DNA of 64,000 nt from a sulfur-oxidizing endosymbiont of Gigantopelta aegis (GCF_016097415.1 NZ_JAEHGE010000001.1:2033157-2097156), one strand, 5' to 3'; counted from the stretch's first letter, positions 8,434-16,334 are shown. Numbers and translations: made by a program. The notes: a model not told the origin generated them from the sequence alone.

Positions 8434-8493
8434 GTCCAACAGGACATTTATACGTAATGCTGCGCACAACGTATAAATGCTAAGATGTTGGCT
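8434..8493 (+). repeat. attC-like site, 60 bp (copy 2 of the 48-bp hairpin)
   Basis: GTCCAAC (fits RYYYAAC) at 8434-8440 and GTTGGCT (near GTTRRRY) at 8487-8493 bracket the perfect dyad ATTTATACGT / ACGTATAAAT (8446-8455, 8469-8478). Length and arrangement resemble the 60-bp attC of aadA cassettes. It lies just upstream of the HigBA-like cassette. Confidence 0.5.
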
Positions 8494-8522
8494 TATCAAA
8501 TATCACAACACAAAAATAGATA

Positions 8523-8552
8523 TTGACACCATATAATCCACTGGATTACAAT
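8523..8552 (+). promoter_or_regulatory. Candidate promoter for the HigB-like toxin gene
   Basis: TTGACA (8523-8528) and TACAAT (8547-8552) are 18 bp apart. The predicted transcription start falls at about 8559, the ATG I choose for the toxin, so the mRNA could be leaderless. A TTG at 8523 in the same frame is an alternative start and would dissolve this reading. Confidence 0.4.
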
Positions 8553-8558
8553 CCAAGT

Positions 8559-8897
8559 ATGCAAACAATCGTTGAATTACCAGAATATATCAAAAGATCC
8601 GATAAGTTACTGAACGAACCTGAATCAAATAGCATTATCAATTACTTAACTGCTCATCCCGCAGCTGGTAAACTTATGCAAGGCACTGGTGGTATTCGAA
8701 AGTTACGATGGTCATCGCAAGGCAGAGGAAAAAGTGGTGGTGTTCGAGTGATATATTACTACCATAATCAATCAATGCCATTATTTTTGTTAACCTTATT
8801 CGGCAAAGGTGAAAAAGAGAATCTCACGAAGGGCGAACGTAATGATTTAGCAAAATTTACATCACTACTTATTTTAAATTATGGCGGTAAAAAATGA
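8559..8897 (+). CDS. RelE/HigB-family toxin
   Basis: Probable ribosome-associated mRNA interferase. From the ATG at 8559 it has 112 residues. The compact basic fold typical of RelE/HigB2 toxins is suggested by GGIRKLRWSSQGRGKSGGVRV followed by IYYYH and LLTLFGKGEKENL. The in-frame TTG at 8523 would add 12 residues without family character. It precedes its antitoxin, the order of higBA loci, and overlaps it by 4 bp (ATGA). The pair is bracketed by attC-like sites, as is common for toxin-antitoxin cassettes in integrons. Confidence 0.85.
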   Translation: MQTIVELPEYIKRSDKLLNEPESNSIINYLTAHPAAGKLMQGTGGIRKLRWSSQGRGKSGGVRVIYYYHNQSMPLFLLTLFGKGEKENLTKGERNDLAKFTSLLILNYGGKK

Positions 8898-9181
8898 GCT
8901 CAGCATTTGATAGTATTAAACAAGGTCTTGAAGAAGCATTGGATTTTTCAAAAGGAAATTCAACAAAAGCTATAGTGCATGAATTTACACCCTTAGATGT
9001 AAAAAACATTCGTGCAAAAATTGGTATGACTCAAAATGAGTTTGCCTCTGCGTTTGGTATTAGTGTTAGTACCCTTCGACATTGGGAACGAGGAGACCGT
9101 ACTCCTCATGGCCCAGCCTTAGTCTTACTCAATGTTGTTGCAAAAGAACCTCAAGCAGTTTTGAATGCTCTAAGCAACTAA
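8894..9181 (+). CDS. HigA/NadS-like XRE-family antitoxin
   Basis: The 95-residue DNA-binding antitoxin carries a helix-turn-helix of the XRE (Cro/CI) type at about 38-75: IRAKIGMTQNEFASAFGISV then STLRHWERGDRTP. The N-terminal 30 residues probably contact the toxin. It should neutralise the upstream RelE-like toxin and repress the operon. The ATG overlaps the toxin stop. The stop is followed within 3 bp by the start of the best attC candidate in the window. Confidence 0.87.
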   Translation: MSSAFDSIKQGLEEALDFSKGNSTKAIVHEFTPLDVKNIRAKIGMTQNEFASAFGISVSTLRHWERGDRTPHGPALVLLNVVAKEPQAVLNALSN

Positions 9182-9183
9182 AA

Positions 9184-9313
9184 AGCCAACAAGAATTTGC
9201 AATGGATCACAGGGACGTATCGATTTTTTAAAATAAGCCAAGTGAGTTTGACGGGTGTGCTTTTTTAATAAAGTCTTTCCATGTCCCTGTGCCCATTGAA
9301 ATAGGCGTTAGAT
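9184..9313 (+). repeat. attC-like recombination site downstream of the HigBA pair
   Basis: AGCCAAC (9184-9190) and GTTAGAT (9307-9313, fits GTTRRRY) form the outer boxes. Inside, CAATGG-AT-CACAGGGAC (9200-9216) pairs with GTCCCTGTGCCCATTG (9283-9298) over 15 bp, with AT opposite a single G, i.e. an extrahelical base as in attC. The 66-nt centre is variable. Total length of 130 bp is within the known attC range. No integrase gene is visible. Confidence 0.6.
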
Positions 9314-9334
9314 TTTCAAATCAGAAACAGAAAC

Positions 9335-9567
9335 ATGACTGAGTATGAAGTAAGAGGAACTGAGATCAGAGGATTAGCTAAATCACTTGTATTACAGTTC
9401 ATGCAAAAAATCCAGACTGCAAGCCTGGGAGCAATGGGCTAAAGTTAGCACAAATATTTAGAATGTATGGCTTTGATTGGGGAGAATATGAGAAGGCAAT
9501 ATCATCCAATCAACAATACTGGGTAGTAGCTTTAGTTCGTGAGCTTAAAGCTGAAGGGGGGTGTTAG
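9335..9567 (+). pseudogene. Frameshifted small cassette gene, unknown function
   Basis: An ATG at 9335 starts MTEYEVRGTEIRGLAKSLVLQ. After one frame change near 9400 the other frame continues VHAKNPDCKPGSNGLKLAQI and onward through FRMYGFDWGEYEKA to ISSNQQYWVVALVRELKAEGGC before TAG at 9565. Together they make a coherent protein of about 77 residues. The gene lies just inside the right edge of the attC candidate, where a cassette gene would start. I do not recognise the family. Either a one-base error or a real mutation breaks it. Confidence 0.5.
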
Positions 9568-9620
9568 AGCGTGCTCCCAAAACAAAACATTGGCGATTAA
9601 TAATTTGGTTTAGGCGAATT

Positions 9621-9672
9621 TGGTTTAGGCCACCCATTTTTTGAGATTAAATGATGGGTGGCCTAAATTATT
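9621..9672 (+). repeat. 52-bp hairpin repeat, copy 2
   Basis: The arms TTTAGGCCACCCAT and ATGGGTGGCCTAAA are perfect over 14 bp, with the same loop family as copies 1 and 3. It is preceded by a shorter direct repeat of the left arm start (GGTTTAGGC at about 9608). It lies between the broken cassette gene and the secreted-protein gene. Confidence 0.85.
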
Positions 9673-9761
9673 ATTGTCCGATAATAAAAATTATAGACTG
9701 TAATGTCATGGAATGCTCATTCTAAATATCATGTTTTATGACGTATGATTGAGGTGTATCT

Positions 9762-11228
9762 ATGAAATCCATCAGTACAAATAACTTACCTATAAAAGCT
9801 TTATTGCTCAGAGCTGTTTTTGCTCTGATTCTTTTATTTATGCATTATAGTGTGCTTTATGCTAGCAATGCGGTAAATACTGGCATGAAGTCAGAATTAA
9901 AATTAATAATGATGTCGCAACAGCTTCCGGTATTAACGAGTGCTGACCTCATGCGTTTACCATTAATTTCAATTGATGATATGAAGTTTGTTGGTGCGTT
10001 CAGAATAAAGTCTGGGCGCTATGGTGAATCAAAAACAGGTTATTCAAATGGCCGAATTGCTTATAATGATGACAACCATTCTTTGTTTATTACGGGGTTT
10101 CCTAGTGATAGCTCTATTGCTGAGTTTCTAATACCTGAACTGGTGAATAGTAGTAATATTTTAGAGTTGAATCGCACATCAAAACCGAGACAAGATTTTT
10201 TTAGGCCTTTATTGCGATTAAAGGAAGAAAATACACAAAACCTCAATAGATTGGGAGGTATGGAATATGTAGAGGGTGAATTATTAGTCCATAGCTATGA
10301 ATATTACGATGCACAGGTTGACAGTACATATACGTCTCTAGTGATAAGAAATGCTAACAATATGAACAACTCAATTATTGATGGTTTTTTTGAATTTGAC
10401 GGTAATGCGCACGTTTCTCTATGGATATCACCCCTACCAACTCAATTACAACAACTTTTTGATGGTGATTATATTACTGGTGCATCGAGTGTAATGCCTA
10501 TCAACTCAAGAGCTTCGATGGGGCCAAGTGCTTTTGTATTCAACTCAGCAGATATAGTAAAAACAGATAATACGAATAATATTAGGCAAAAAAATGGCCT
10601 AATTAACACTATAAAATTACTGGATTATAATTTGGCTCATATTTTGACGGACAATGTGAAGGGGTGGCTACCATTTAAAGAGTGGGGTGGGAAAATTCAA
10701 TATAATTATTCAGGACAAAGGCCGGCAGGTGATGATTTCCCCCTCGTTTATGATGTAAATTTAGTGGGTAATAATTATTTATGGACTGAAAAATCAAGTG
10801 CTCAATATGGGATTGTGTTACCGGGCACAAGAACCTATGCCATTTTTGGTAGTTCCTCTATGCATTATTCTGGGGGGGGATACAAAATAACTAAAAAAAA
10901 TGGCAAAACCTGTCCAGGGCCATGTGCATATGATCCATCTGACAATAATAATTATTATTGGTTTTATGATTTAGCAGAATTATACCAAATAAAAACAGGG
11001 AAAAAACGGCCTTATGAAGTCAAACCTTATAGTTTTGGTCGCTTTGTAACACCCTTTGATAAGATGTATAGTGCTAAAAGAAAGTATGGTTATAAGCCTT
11101 TAGTTTCAGGAGGCACTTATAATGCGAAAGATAAAATCATTTACTTTTCATTGCCTGTTGCTGATCTTGAACAAAGCATATATGAGCCTGCTCCAGTTAT
11201 CATGGCGTATAAACTAAATAGAAATTAA
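9762..11228 (+). CDS. Secreted protein of unknown function, 488 residues
   Basis: I do not recognise this family. An N-terminal hydrophobic segment at about 12-34 (ALLLRAVFALILLFMHYSVLYA) looks like a signal peptide or anchor, with a possible cleavage near YASNA. The mature part is rich in Asn, Tyr, Gly and Ser. Blocks such as DMKFVGAFRI (about 73), YSNGRIAYNDDNHSLFITG, LGGMEYVEGELLVHSYEYY and FGSSSMHYSGGGYK suggest a beta-rich extracellular fold, possibly a propeller. A single pair of close cysteines (CPGPC, near 386-390) could form a disulfide. It lies between copies 2 and 3 of the hairpin repeat, without operon partners, in AT-rich island DNA. Confidence 0.75.
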   Translation: MKSISTNNLPIKALLLRAVFALILLFMHYSVLYASNAVNTGMKSELKLIMMSQQLPVLTSADLMRLPLISIDDMKFVGAFRIKSGRYGESKTGYSNGRIAYNDDNHSLFITGFPSDSSIAEFLIPELVNSSNILELNRTSKPRQDFFRPLLRLKEENTQNLNRLGGMEYVEGELLVHSYEYYDAQVDSTYTSLVIRNANNMNNSIIDGFFEFDGNAHVSLWISPLPTQLQQLFDGDYITGASSVMPINSRASMGPSAFVFNSADIVKTDNTNNIRQKNGLINTIKLLDYNLAHILTDNVKGWLPFKEWGGKIQYNYSGQRPAGDDFPLVYDVNLVGNNYLWTEKSSAQYGIVLPGTRTYAIFGSSSMHYSGGGYKITKKNGKTCPGPCAYDPSDNNNYYWFYDLAELYQIKTGKKRPYEVKPYSFGRFVTPFDKMYSAKRKYGYKPLVSGGTYNAKDKIIYFSLPVADLEQSIYEPAPVIMAYKLNRN

Positions 11229-11348
11229 ATTCATTTATTAGTCTTTATCACCTAATAAAAAGCAATATCAAAGCTAAATTGTAAAAAAATTCTTCTCGAA
11301 ATGTGAATTTACAAAAATTGAATGTTTTTCAGTGGAGTGGGTAGCAAT

Positions 11349-11400
11349 TTGGTTTTGGCCACCCATCTTTTGAGATTAAATGATGGGTGGCCTAAATTAT
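11349..11400 (+). repeat. 52-bp hairpin repeat, copy 3
   Basis: Same element as at 8361 and 9621, with the arm GGCCACCCATC pairing with GATGGGTGGCC around the TTTTGAGATTAAAT loop. It is the only clear structure in the 424-bp gene-free stretch 11229-11652; I see no gene or strong promoter in the rest. Confidence 0.85.
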
Positions 11401-11652
11401 TCTACTTTTATACATCGAAATTCGAAGTGTTTTTTGCGGCGATAATTATAAGGGGAAGACGTGAGGCCAGGCTTCCTAAAAACGTAGTACCTCTGTAGGC
11501 TTTGTGTTGTAAGGTCTGTAGAGCGTTAAGCGAATAATATGTCGTTTATGCACAATACCCCAAAATTTTCAATGTATAAATTGAAAAGTGTCATTGAATT
11601 GCCTATCCTAAGTATGTGAACGATTGACCAGAAATCAACATAGGTAACAATA

Positions 11653-11913
11653 ATGAAAATTATCTTTTTAGTAATATTCTTTATCTTACAAATAATACCT
11701 TTATCTGCTGAAGCTGACTTATATAATTGTAAAAATGCATCTGGTGAAACTGTTTTTCAAGATAAGCCTTGCGGTGAAAATGAGCAAACTAAAGGGCATG
11801 TAAAAAGTAGGGATAGAGAAGAAGTTAGAAAACAGTATGATAGAAATATGAAAGCAATGCGTGAGTCTAATGAATTCTCTAGAAGAATTGTTAATAGTGA
11901 TGTGTCACGATAG
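11653..11913 (+). CDS. DUF4124-type secreted protein, 3' end supplied by mobile DNA
   Basis: The short exported protein has a signal peptide (about 1-21, LSAEA) followed by the DUF4124 core LYNCKNASGETVFQDKPCGE at 24-42, with its two cysteines. The rest is charged and helical (KSRDREEVRKQYDRNMKAMRES). Function of the family is unknown. The stop codon TAG (11911-11913) lies at the border of a segment duplicated at 16182-16334, so the natural C-terminus may have been replaced when the insertion sequence arrived. An AGGTAACA sequence upstream is a weak ribosome-binding site. Confidence 0.7.
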   Translation: MKIIFLVIFFILQIIPLSAEADLYNCKNASGETVFQDKPCGENEQTKGHVKSRDREEVRKQYDRNMKAMRESNEFSRRIVNSDVSR

Positions 11914-12055
11914 AGCCGTTCCATTCACCCAAGGTATTTTCACAACGGTAATGATCCTGTTACAATATCTTCACGGCACAGGCTGAGGAGCCGATGGCCG
12001 TCAACGGTAATGGGCGGCATTTATGTCGCCTTTTACCCCTCTTCAATCAATCGAT

Positions 12056-12918
12056 TTAAGCTATTTCCTGCTGTATTTCATAATCGACTGGTGACAAATA
12101 ATCATTAGCCGAATGAAGTCGCTCCCGATTATAAAATACCTCAATATATTCAAATATTGCCTGCTTTGCTTCTACTCTGGTTTTGAATCGACAATGGTGC
12201 GTCAATTCAGTTTTCAAACTATGAAAGAAGCTCTCTGATACAGCATTGTCCCAGCAATTTCCTTTGCGGCTCATAGACTGAATTATGTTATGATCCGACA
12301 ATATTTTTCTATGACTATCAGAGGCATATTGGCTACCTCGGTCAGTATGCCAAAGCAATCCATCCATTGGTTTACGCTTCCATATGGCCATCAGTAAAGC
12401 ATCATTGACTAGCTTGGCTTTCATTCGCTCATCCATCGACCAGCCAACAATTTGCCTAGAGAATAAGTCAATGACAACCGCTAAATATAACCAGCCTTCC
12501 TTGGTGGCAATATAGGTAATATCACCCACATAGTAGCGATCAGGTTGAGAGACAGCAAACTCTCTTTCCAGTAAATTTGGAGATATACGCTTATTATGCT
12601 TGGAATTAGTCGTCGCTTTAAAGCGTCTCTTCGTTTTACAAAACAAACCGGCTTTTTTCATTAATCGACCAATTCTCCGGCGGCTTATATGAACGCCTTT
12701 TTCAGCCAGTTTTCTTTTAAGACGACGGGTTCCATAAGTCTTGCGACTGTCTTCAAACAGTTTTTTAGCTGCTCAGTAAGCGCTTCATTTTCTTTCTCTC
12801 TATCCGTTTTAGGAGAGCTAACCCAATCATAATAGCAACTACGGGAAACATCCATAAAACGGCACAGAATCGTTACCGGGTAATCTTTAGCCTGATCAGT
12901 TATCCATGCGTACTTCAC
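12056..12918 (-). pseudogene. IS3 transposase orfB, copy 1 (frameshifted)
   Basis: DDE integrase-type transposase. The GTG at 12918 starts [15 protein letters not shown]; the frame then changes at a run of six A (near 12770) where seven are needed to keep [20 protein letters not shown] in frame. The remaining 201 residues (12056-12661) hold the catalytic core: D in VGDITYI, D in [11 protein letters not shown] and E in [11 protein letters not shown]. The run reads CTA-AAA-AAC, an A-AAA-AAC heptamer, so -1 slippage could in principle restore it. Every copy that covers this spot has the same six A. The protein ends [13 protein letters not shown], unlike copy 2. Confidence 0.75.
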
Positions 12919-13216
12919 AAAGTTTCCCTTGCAAAGTACGCTGTGGCCTTTTTAATAAATCACGCTCCTGAATCACTTTTGCCAATTCTTTTTTCAGACG
13001 TTTTACTTCATCATAAATGTGTTCATCACTTCTATTGGCTACCGTCTTCACCGGTTTGGAATATTTACTGATCCAGGTATGTAGAGTATTTACATTAACA
13101 CCTAGCTCCCTGGCAGTCTGAGAAACGGGTTGATCCGTCTCATTAGCTAATTTGACAGCTGATTCTTTAAATTCTGATGTATAGCTTTTATTCGGTTTTT
13201 TTGTTTGATCATTCAT
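12896..13216 (-). CDS. IS3 orfA, copy 1 (helix-turn-helix protein)
   Basis: The 106-residue N-terminal transposase component has the helix-turn-helix [19 protein letters not shown] (about 11-29), then [20 protein letters not shown], followed by a leucine-zipper-like region ([20 protein letters not shown]). Its end ([17 protein letters not shown]) departs from family expectation. With six A instead of five after TTATT it would read [15 protein letters not shown] and stop at a TGA overlapping the orfB GTG, the classic IS3 arrangement with an A-AAA-AAG slippery site. Confidence 0.75.
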   Translation of the reverse strand: MNDQTKKPNKSYTSEFKESAVKLANETDQPVSQTARELGVNVNTLHTWISKYSKPVKTVANRSDEHIYDEVKRLKKELAKVIQERDLLKRPQRTLQGKLCEVRMDN

Positions 13217-13282
13217 TTTAGGTCACACTTTTTATCTTTTAGTTATTTTAAGTTGTGTGTCCGGTTAAGTATAGCCACATTA

Positions 13283-14032
13283 TGGCTTCAACAGAAAATT
13301 TAAAGCAAATAGAGTAACAAGTAAAATAATAAACATGACTAGAATATAAACTTGTAGTGTATTGAGCGTATTTTCCCATAATTTTTCATAGGCAAAGCCG
13401 GGGTAACTTTGAACGTGGATCGCGCCCACTGTTTGCCAACCATTTTCTACAATAGCTTCTTGAAAGGGAGCATGTAATAAATAAGGAAATAAACCACTGG
13501 GGCACTTTATCTACTATTAAAGGGCCACTGTTATCAATGCCAAATAACCATTTTCTCCTGAGCATGAGAGGATAATTTTCATTTAAGTATTCTCGAATAT
13601 TGCTTGTACTAACAAAAAACGTACTGATGAAAACTGTGATAAAAACCACTGATCATGATGATAATTTGTTTAAACATGTCATGTGATTGAAATAAGGAAA
13701 TAAACCACTGGGGCACTTTATCTACTATTAAAGGGCGTGTTTTGGCAAACAATAACTTGTTATCAATATCTTTAATGGTAATTTCTTTATAATAACCACT
13801 ATCAAACATCAAATTGGTATAGGTTTCGATGCCAGCAATATCACCACCACTGATTTCAGATGTGATGGCAATACCCAGTGACGTCGCAGCATCCTGAGCA
13901 TGAGAGGATAATTGTTCATTTAAGTATTCTCGAATATTGCTAACAATAAATGTACTAACAAAAACATGTACTGATGAAAAGTGTGATAAAAATTACACTG
14001 ATCATGATGATAATTTGTTTAAACAATGTCAT
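13283..14032 (-). pseudogene. lapD: lapD remnant: N-terminal piece, partly duplicated, cut by IS
   Basis: On the minus strand an ATG at 14032, behind AGGA, begins MTLFKQIIIMISVIFITLFI, then breaks and resumes as VSTFIVSNIREYLNEQLSSH and AQDAATSLGI. It continues MFDSGYYKEITIKDIDNKLL and PLIVDKVPQWFISLF. These match the first membrane helix and periplasmic domain of LapD, the inner-membrane c-di-GMP receptor that sequesters LapG. At 13689 the 5' region repeats, diverged and with an internal deletion, again reaching PLIVDKVPQWFISLF. It then runs on in another frame as NGWQTVGAIHVQSYPGFAYE, a second membrane helix and LLKP, where IS copy 1 begins. HAMP, GGDEF and EAL domains are absent. Confidence 0.75.
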
Positions 14033-14113
14033 TGTGATTGATTCCTTTTATAACAATTCGTTTTGCATACGTTCTATTAGTTCAGTCCACAAACGTATTC
14101 TGGAACTATAATG

Positions 14114-14967
14114 TTAGTTATACTCAACCGGACAGACTGGTGACAAATAATCATTAGCCGAATGAAGTCGCTCCCGATTATAAAATACCTCAATATATTC
14201 AAATATTGCCTGCTTTGCTTCTACTCTGGTTTTGAATCGACAATGGTGCGTCAATTCAGTTTTCAAACTATGAAAGAAGCTCTCTGATACAGCATTGTCC
14301 CAGCAATTTCCTTTGCGGCTCATAGACTGAATTATGTTATGATCCGACAATATTTTTCTATGACTATCAGAGGCATATTGGCTACCTCGGTCAGTATGCC
14401 AAAGCAATCCATCCATTGGTTTACGCTTCCATATGGCCATCAGTAAAGCATCATTGACTAGCTTGGCTTTCATTCGCTCATCCATCGACCAGCCAACAAT
14501 TTGCCTAGAGAATAAGTCAATGACAACCGCTAAATATAACCAGCCTTCCTTGGTGGCAATATAGGTAATATCACCCACATAGTAGCGATCAGGTTGAGAG
14601 ACAGTAAACTCTCTTTCCAGTAAATTTGGAGATATACGCTTATTATGCTTGGAATTAGTCGTCGCTTTAAAGCGTCTCTTCGTTTTACAAAACAAACCGG
14701 CTTTTTTCATTAATCGACCAATTCTCCGGCGGCTTATATGAACGCCTTTTTCAGCCAGTTTTCTTTTAAGACGACGGGTTCCATAAGTCTTGCGACTGTC
14801 TTCAAACAGTTTTTTAGCTGCTCAGTAAGCGCTTCATTTTCTTTCTCTCTATCCGTTTTAGGAGAGCTAACCCAATCATAATAGCAACTACGGGAAACAT
14901 CCATAAAACGGCACAGAATCGTTACCGGGTAATCTTTAGCCTGATCAGTTATCCATGCGTACTTCAC
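14114..14967 (-). pseudogene. IS3 transposase orfB, copy 2 (frameshifted)
   Basis: Same DDE transposase as copy 1, broken at the same six-A run (near 14819). The catalytic part (14114-14710) has D, D and E motifs intact and ends [10 protein letters not shown] within the right inverted repeat. This is probably the authentic C-terminus of the element, because the repeat itself encodes CPVEYN-stop. The upstream part is in frame with orfA in this copy only. Confidence 0.75.
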
Positions 14968-15264
14968 AAAGTTTCCCTTGCAAAGTACGCTGTGGCCTTT
15001 TAATAAATCACGCTCCTGAATCACTTTTGCCAATTCTTTTTTCAGACGTTTTACTTCATCATAAATGTGTTCATCACTTCTATTGGCTACCGTCTTCACC
15101 GGTTTGGAATATTTACTGATCCAGGTATGTAGAGTATTTACATTAACACCTAGCTCCCTGGCAGTCTGAGAAACGGGTTGATCCGTCTCATTAGCTAATT
15201 TGACAGCTGATTCTTTAAATTCTGATGTATAGCTTTTATTCGGTTTTTTTGTTTGATCATTCAT
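14734..15264 (-). CDS. IS3 orfA fused to 5' part of orfB, copy 2
   Basis: The 176-residue frame has the orfA helix-turn-helix and leucine-rich region, then [28 protein letters not shown] run of four A (five in copies 1, 4 and 5; six expected) joins orfA to the start of orfB by chance of frame. It ends prematurely at the orfB six-A run. It cannot make an active transposase but might yield a DNA-binding inhibitor; that is inference. Confidence 0.65.
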   Translation of the reverse strand: MNDQTKKPNKSYTSEFKESAVKLANETDQPVSQTARELGVNVNTLHTWISKYSKPVKTVANRSDEHIYDEVKRLKKELAKVIQERDLLKGHSVLCKGNFVKYAWITDQAKDYPVTILCRFMDVSRSCYYDWVSSPKTDREKENEALTEQLKNCLKTVARLMEPVVLKENWLKKAFI

Positions 15265-15330
15265 TTTAGGTCACACTTTTTATCTTTTAGTTATTTTAAG
15301 TTGTGTGTCCGGTTAAGTATAGCCACATTA

Positions 15331-16182
15331 GTACGCATGGATAACTGATCAGGCTAAAGATTACCCGGTAACGATTCTGTGCCGTTTTATGGATGTTTCC
15401 CGTAGTTGCTATTATGATTGGGTTAGCTCTCCTAAAACGGATAGAGAGAAAGAAAATGAAGCGCTTACTGAGCAGCTAAAAAACTGTTTGAAGACAGTCG
15501 CAAGACTTATGGAACCCGTCGTCTTAAAAGAAAACTGGCTGAAAAAGGCGTTCATATAAGCCGCCGGAGAATTGGTCGATTAATGAAAAAGCCGGTTTGT
15601 TTTGTAAAACGAAGAGACGCTTTAAAGCGACCTAATTCCAAGCATAATAAGCGTATATCTCCAAATTTACTGGAAAGAGAGTTTACTGTCTCTCAACCTG
15701 ATCGCTACTATGTGGGTGATATTACCTATATTGCCACCAAGGAAGGCTGGTTATATTTAGCGGTTGTCATTGACTTATTCTCTAGGCAAATTGTTGGCTG
15801 GTCGATGGATGAGCGAATGAAAGCCAAGCTAGTCAATGATGCTTTACTGATGGCCATATGGAAGCGTAAACCAATGGATGGATTGCTTTGGCATACTGAC
15901 CGAGGTAGCCAATATGCCTCTGATAGTCATAGAAAAATATTGTCGGATCATAACATAATTCAGTCTATGAGCCGCAAAGGAAATTGCTGGGACAATGCTG
16001 TATCAGAGAGCTTCTTTCATAGTTTGAAAACTGAATTGACGCACCATTGTCGATTCAAAACCAGAGTAGAAGCAAAGCAGGCAATATTTGAATATATTGA
16101 GGTATTTTATAATCGGGGGAGCGACTTCATTCGGCTAATGATTATTTGTCACCAGTCGATTATGAAATACAGCAGGAAATAG
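15331..16182 (+). pseudogene. IS3 transposase orfB, copy 3 (5'-truncated, several indels)
   Basis: The start of orfB is missing. The six-A frameshift is shared with the other copies. In addition an A is lost in ATGAAAAAGCC and two bases near GCGACCTAATTCC, so [20 protein letters not shown] replaces the normal stretch. Two extra G after TATAATC change the C-terminus to [16 protein letters not shown]. The DDE motifs D (VGDITYI), D (HTDRGSQY) and E ([11 protein letters not shown]) remain in the 15583-16182 frame. Not functional as written. Confidence 0.75.
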
Positions 16183-16334
16183 CTTAAATCGATTGATTGA
16201 AGAGGGGTAAAGGCGACATAAATGCCGCCCATTACCGTTGACGGCCATCGGCTCCTCAGCCTGTGCCGTGAAGATATTGTAACAGGATCATTACCGTTGT
16301 GAAAATACCTTGGGTGAATGGAACGGCTCTATCG
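15331..16334 (+). mobile_element. IS3-family element, copy 3 (5'-truncated, altered right end)
   Basis: Plus-strand copy lacking the left end and orfA: it starts at GTACGCATGG of orfB immediately after copy 2. It runs to the orfB stop and then through the roughly 150-bp segment also found beyond copy 1. Copies 2 and 3 therefore form a head-to-head inverted pair. Confidence 0.85.

Larger units (their letters stand above)
11908..13282 (-). mobile_element. IS3-family element, copy 1 (with altered right end)
   Basis: The left end is at 13282: TAATGTGGCTATACTTAACC on the minus strand, continuing GGACA. orfA and orfB follow. Instead of the right inverted repeat seen in copy 2, it continues about 150 bp past orfB through a segment (11908-12055) shared with copy 3 (16182-16334) and with no matching inverted repeat. 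It is inserted in lapD on its left-end side; the DUF4124 gene lies on the other side. Confidence 0.85.
14109..15330 (-). mobile_element. IS3-family element, copy 2 (complete ends)
   Basis: About 1.22 kb with both inverted repeats: TAATGTGGCTATACTTAACC plus GGACA at 15330 (minus strand) and TAATGTTAGTTATACTCAAC plus CGGACA at 14109 (plus strand). The orfB stop lies inside the right repeat, common in this family. No target duplication is evident: the TAA before each end is inverted, so it belongs to the ends or to target preference. Both transposase frames carry homopolymer shortenings. Copy 3 abuts directly at 15331. Confidence 0.88.

Noticed and set aside
8523-8558. TTG start adding 12 residues to the HigB-like toxin
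   Set aside because: The added residues do not resemble the family and the TTG coincides with a good -35 box, so the ATG at 8559 is preferred, though not proven.
13386-13812. Two overlapping minus-strand frames that look like separate small proteins with a shared PLIVDKVPQWFISLF
   Set aside because: They are pieces of the scrambled lapD remnant, explained by duplication and frameshifts, not independent genes.
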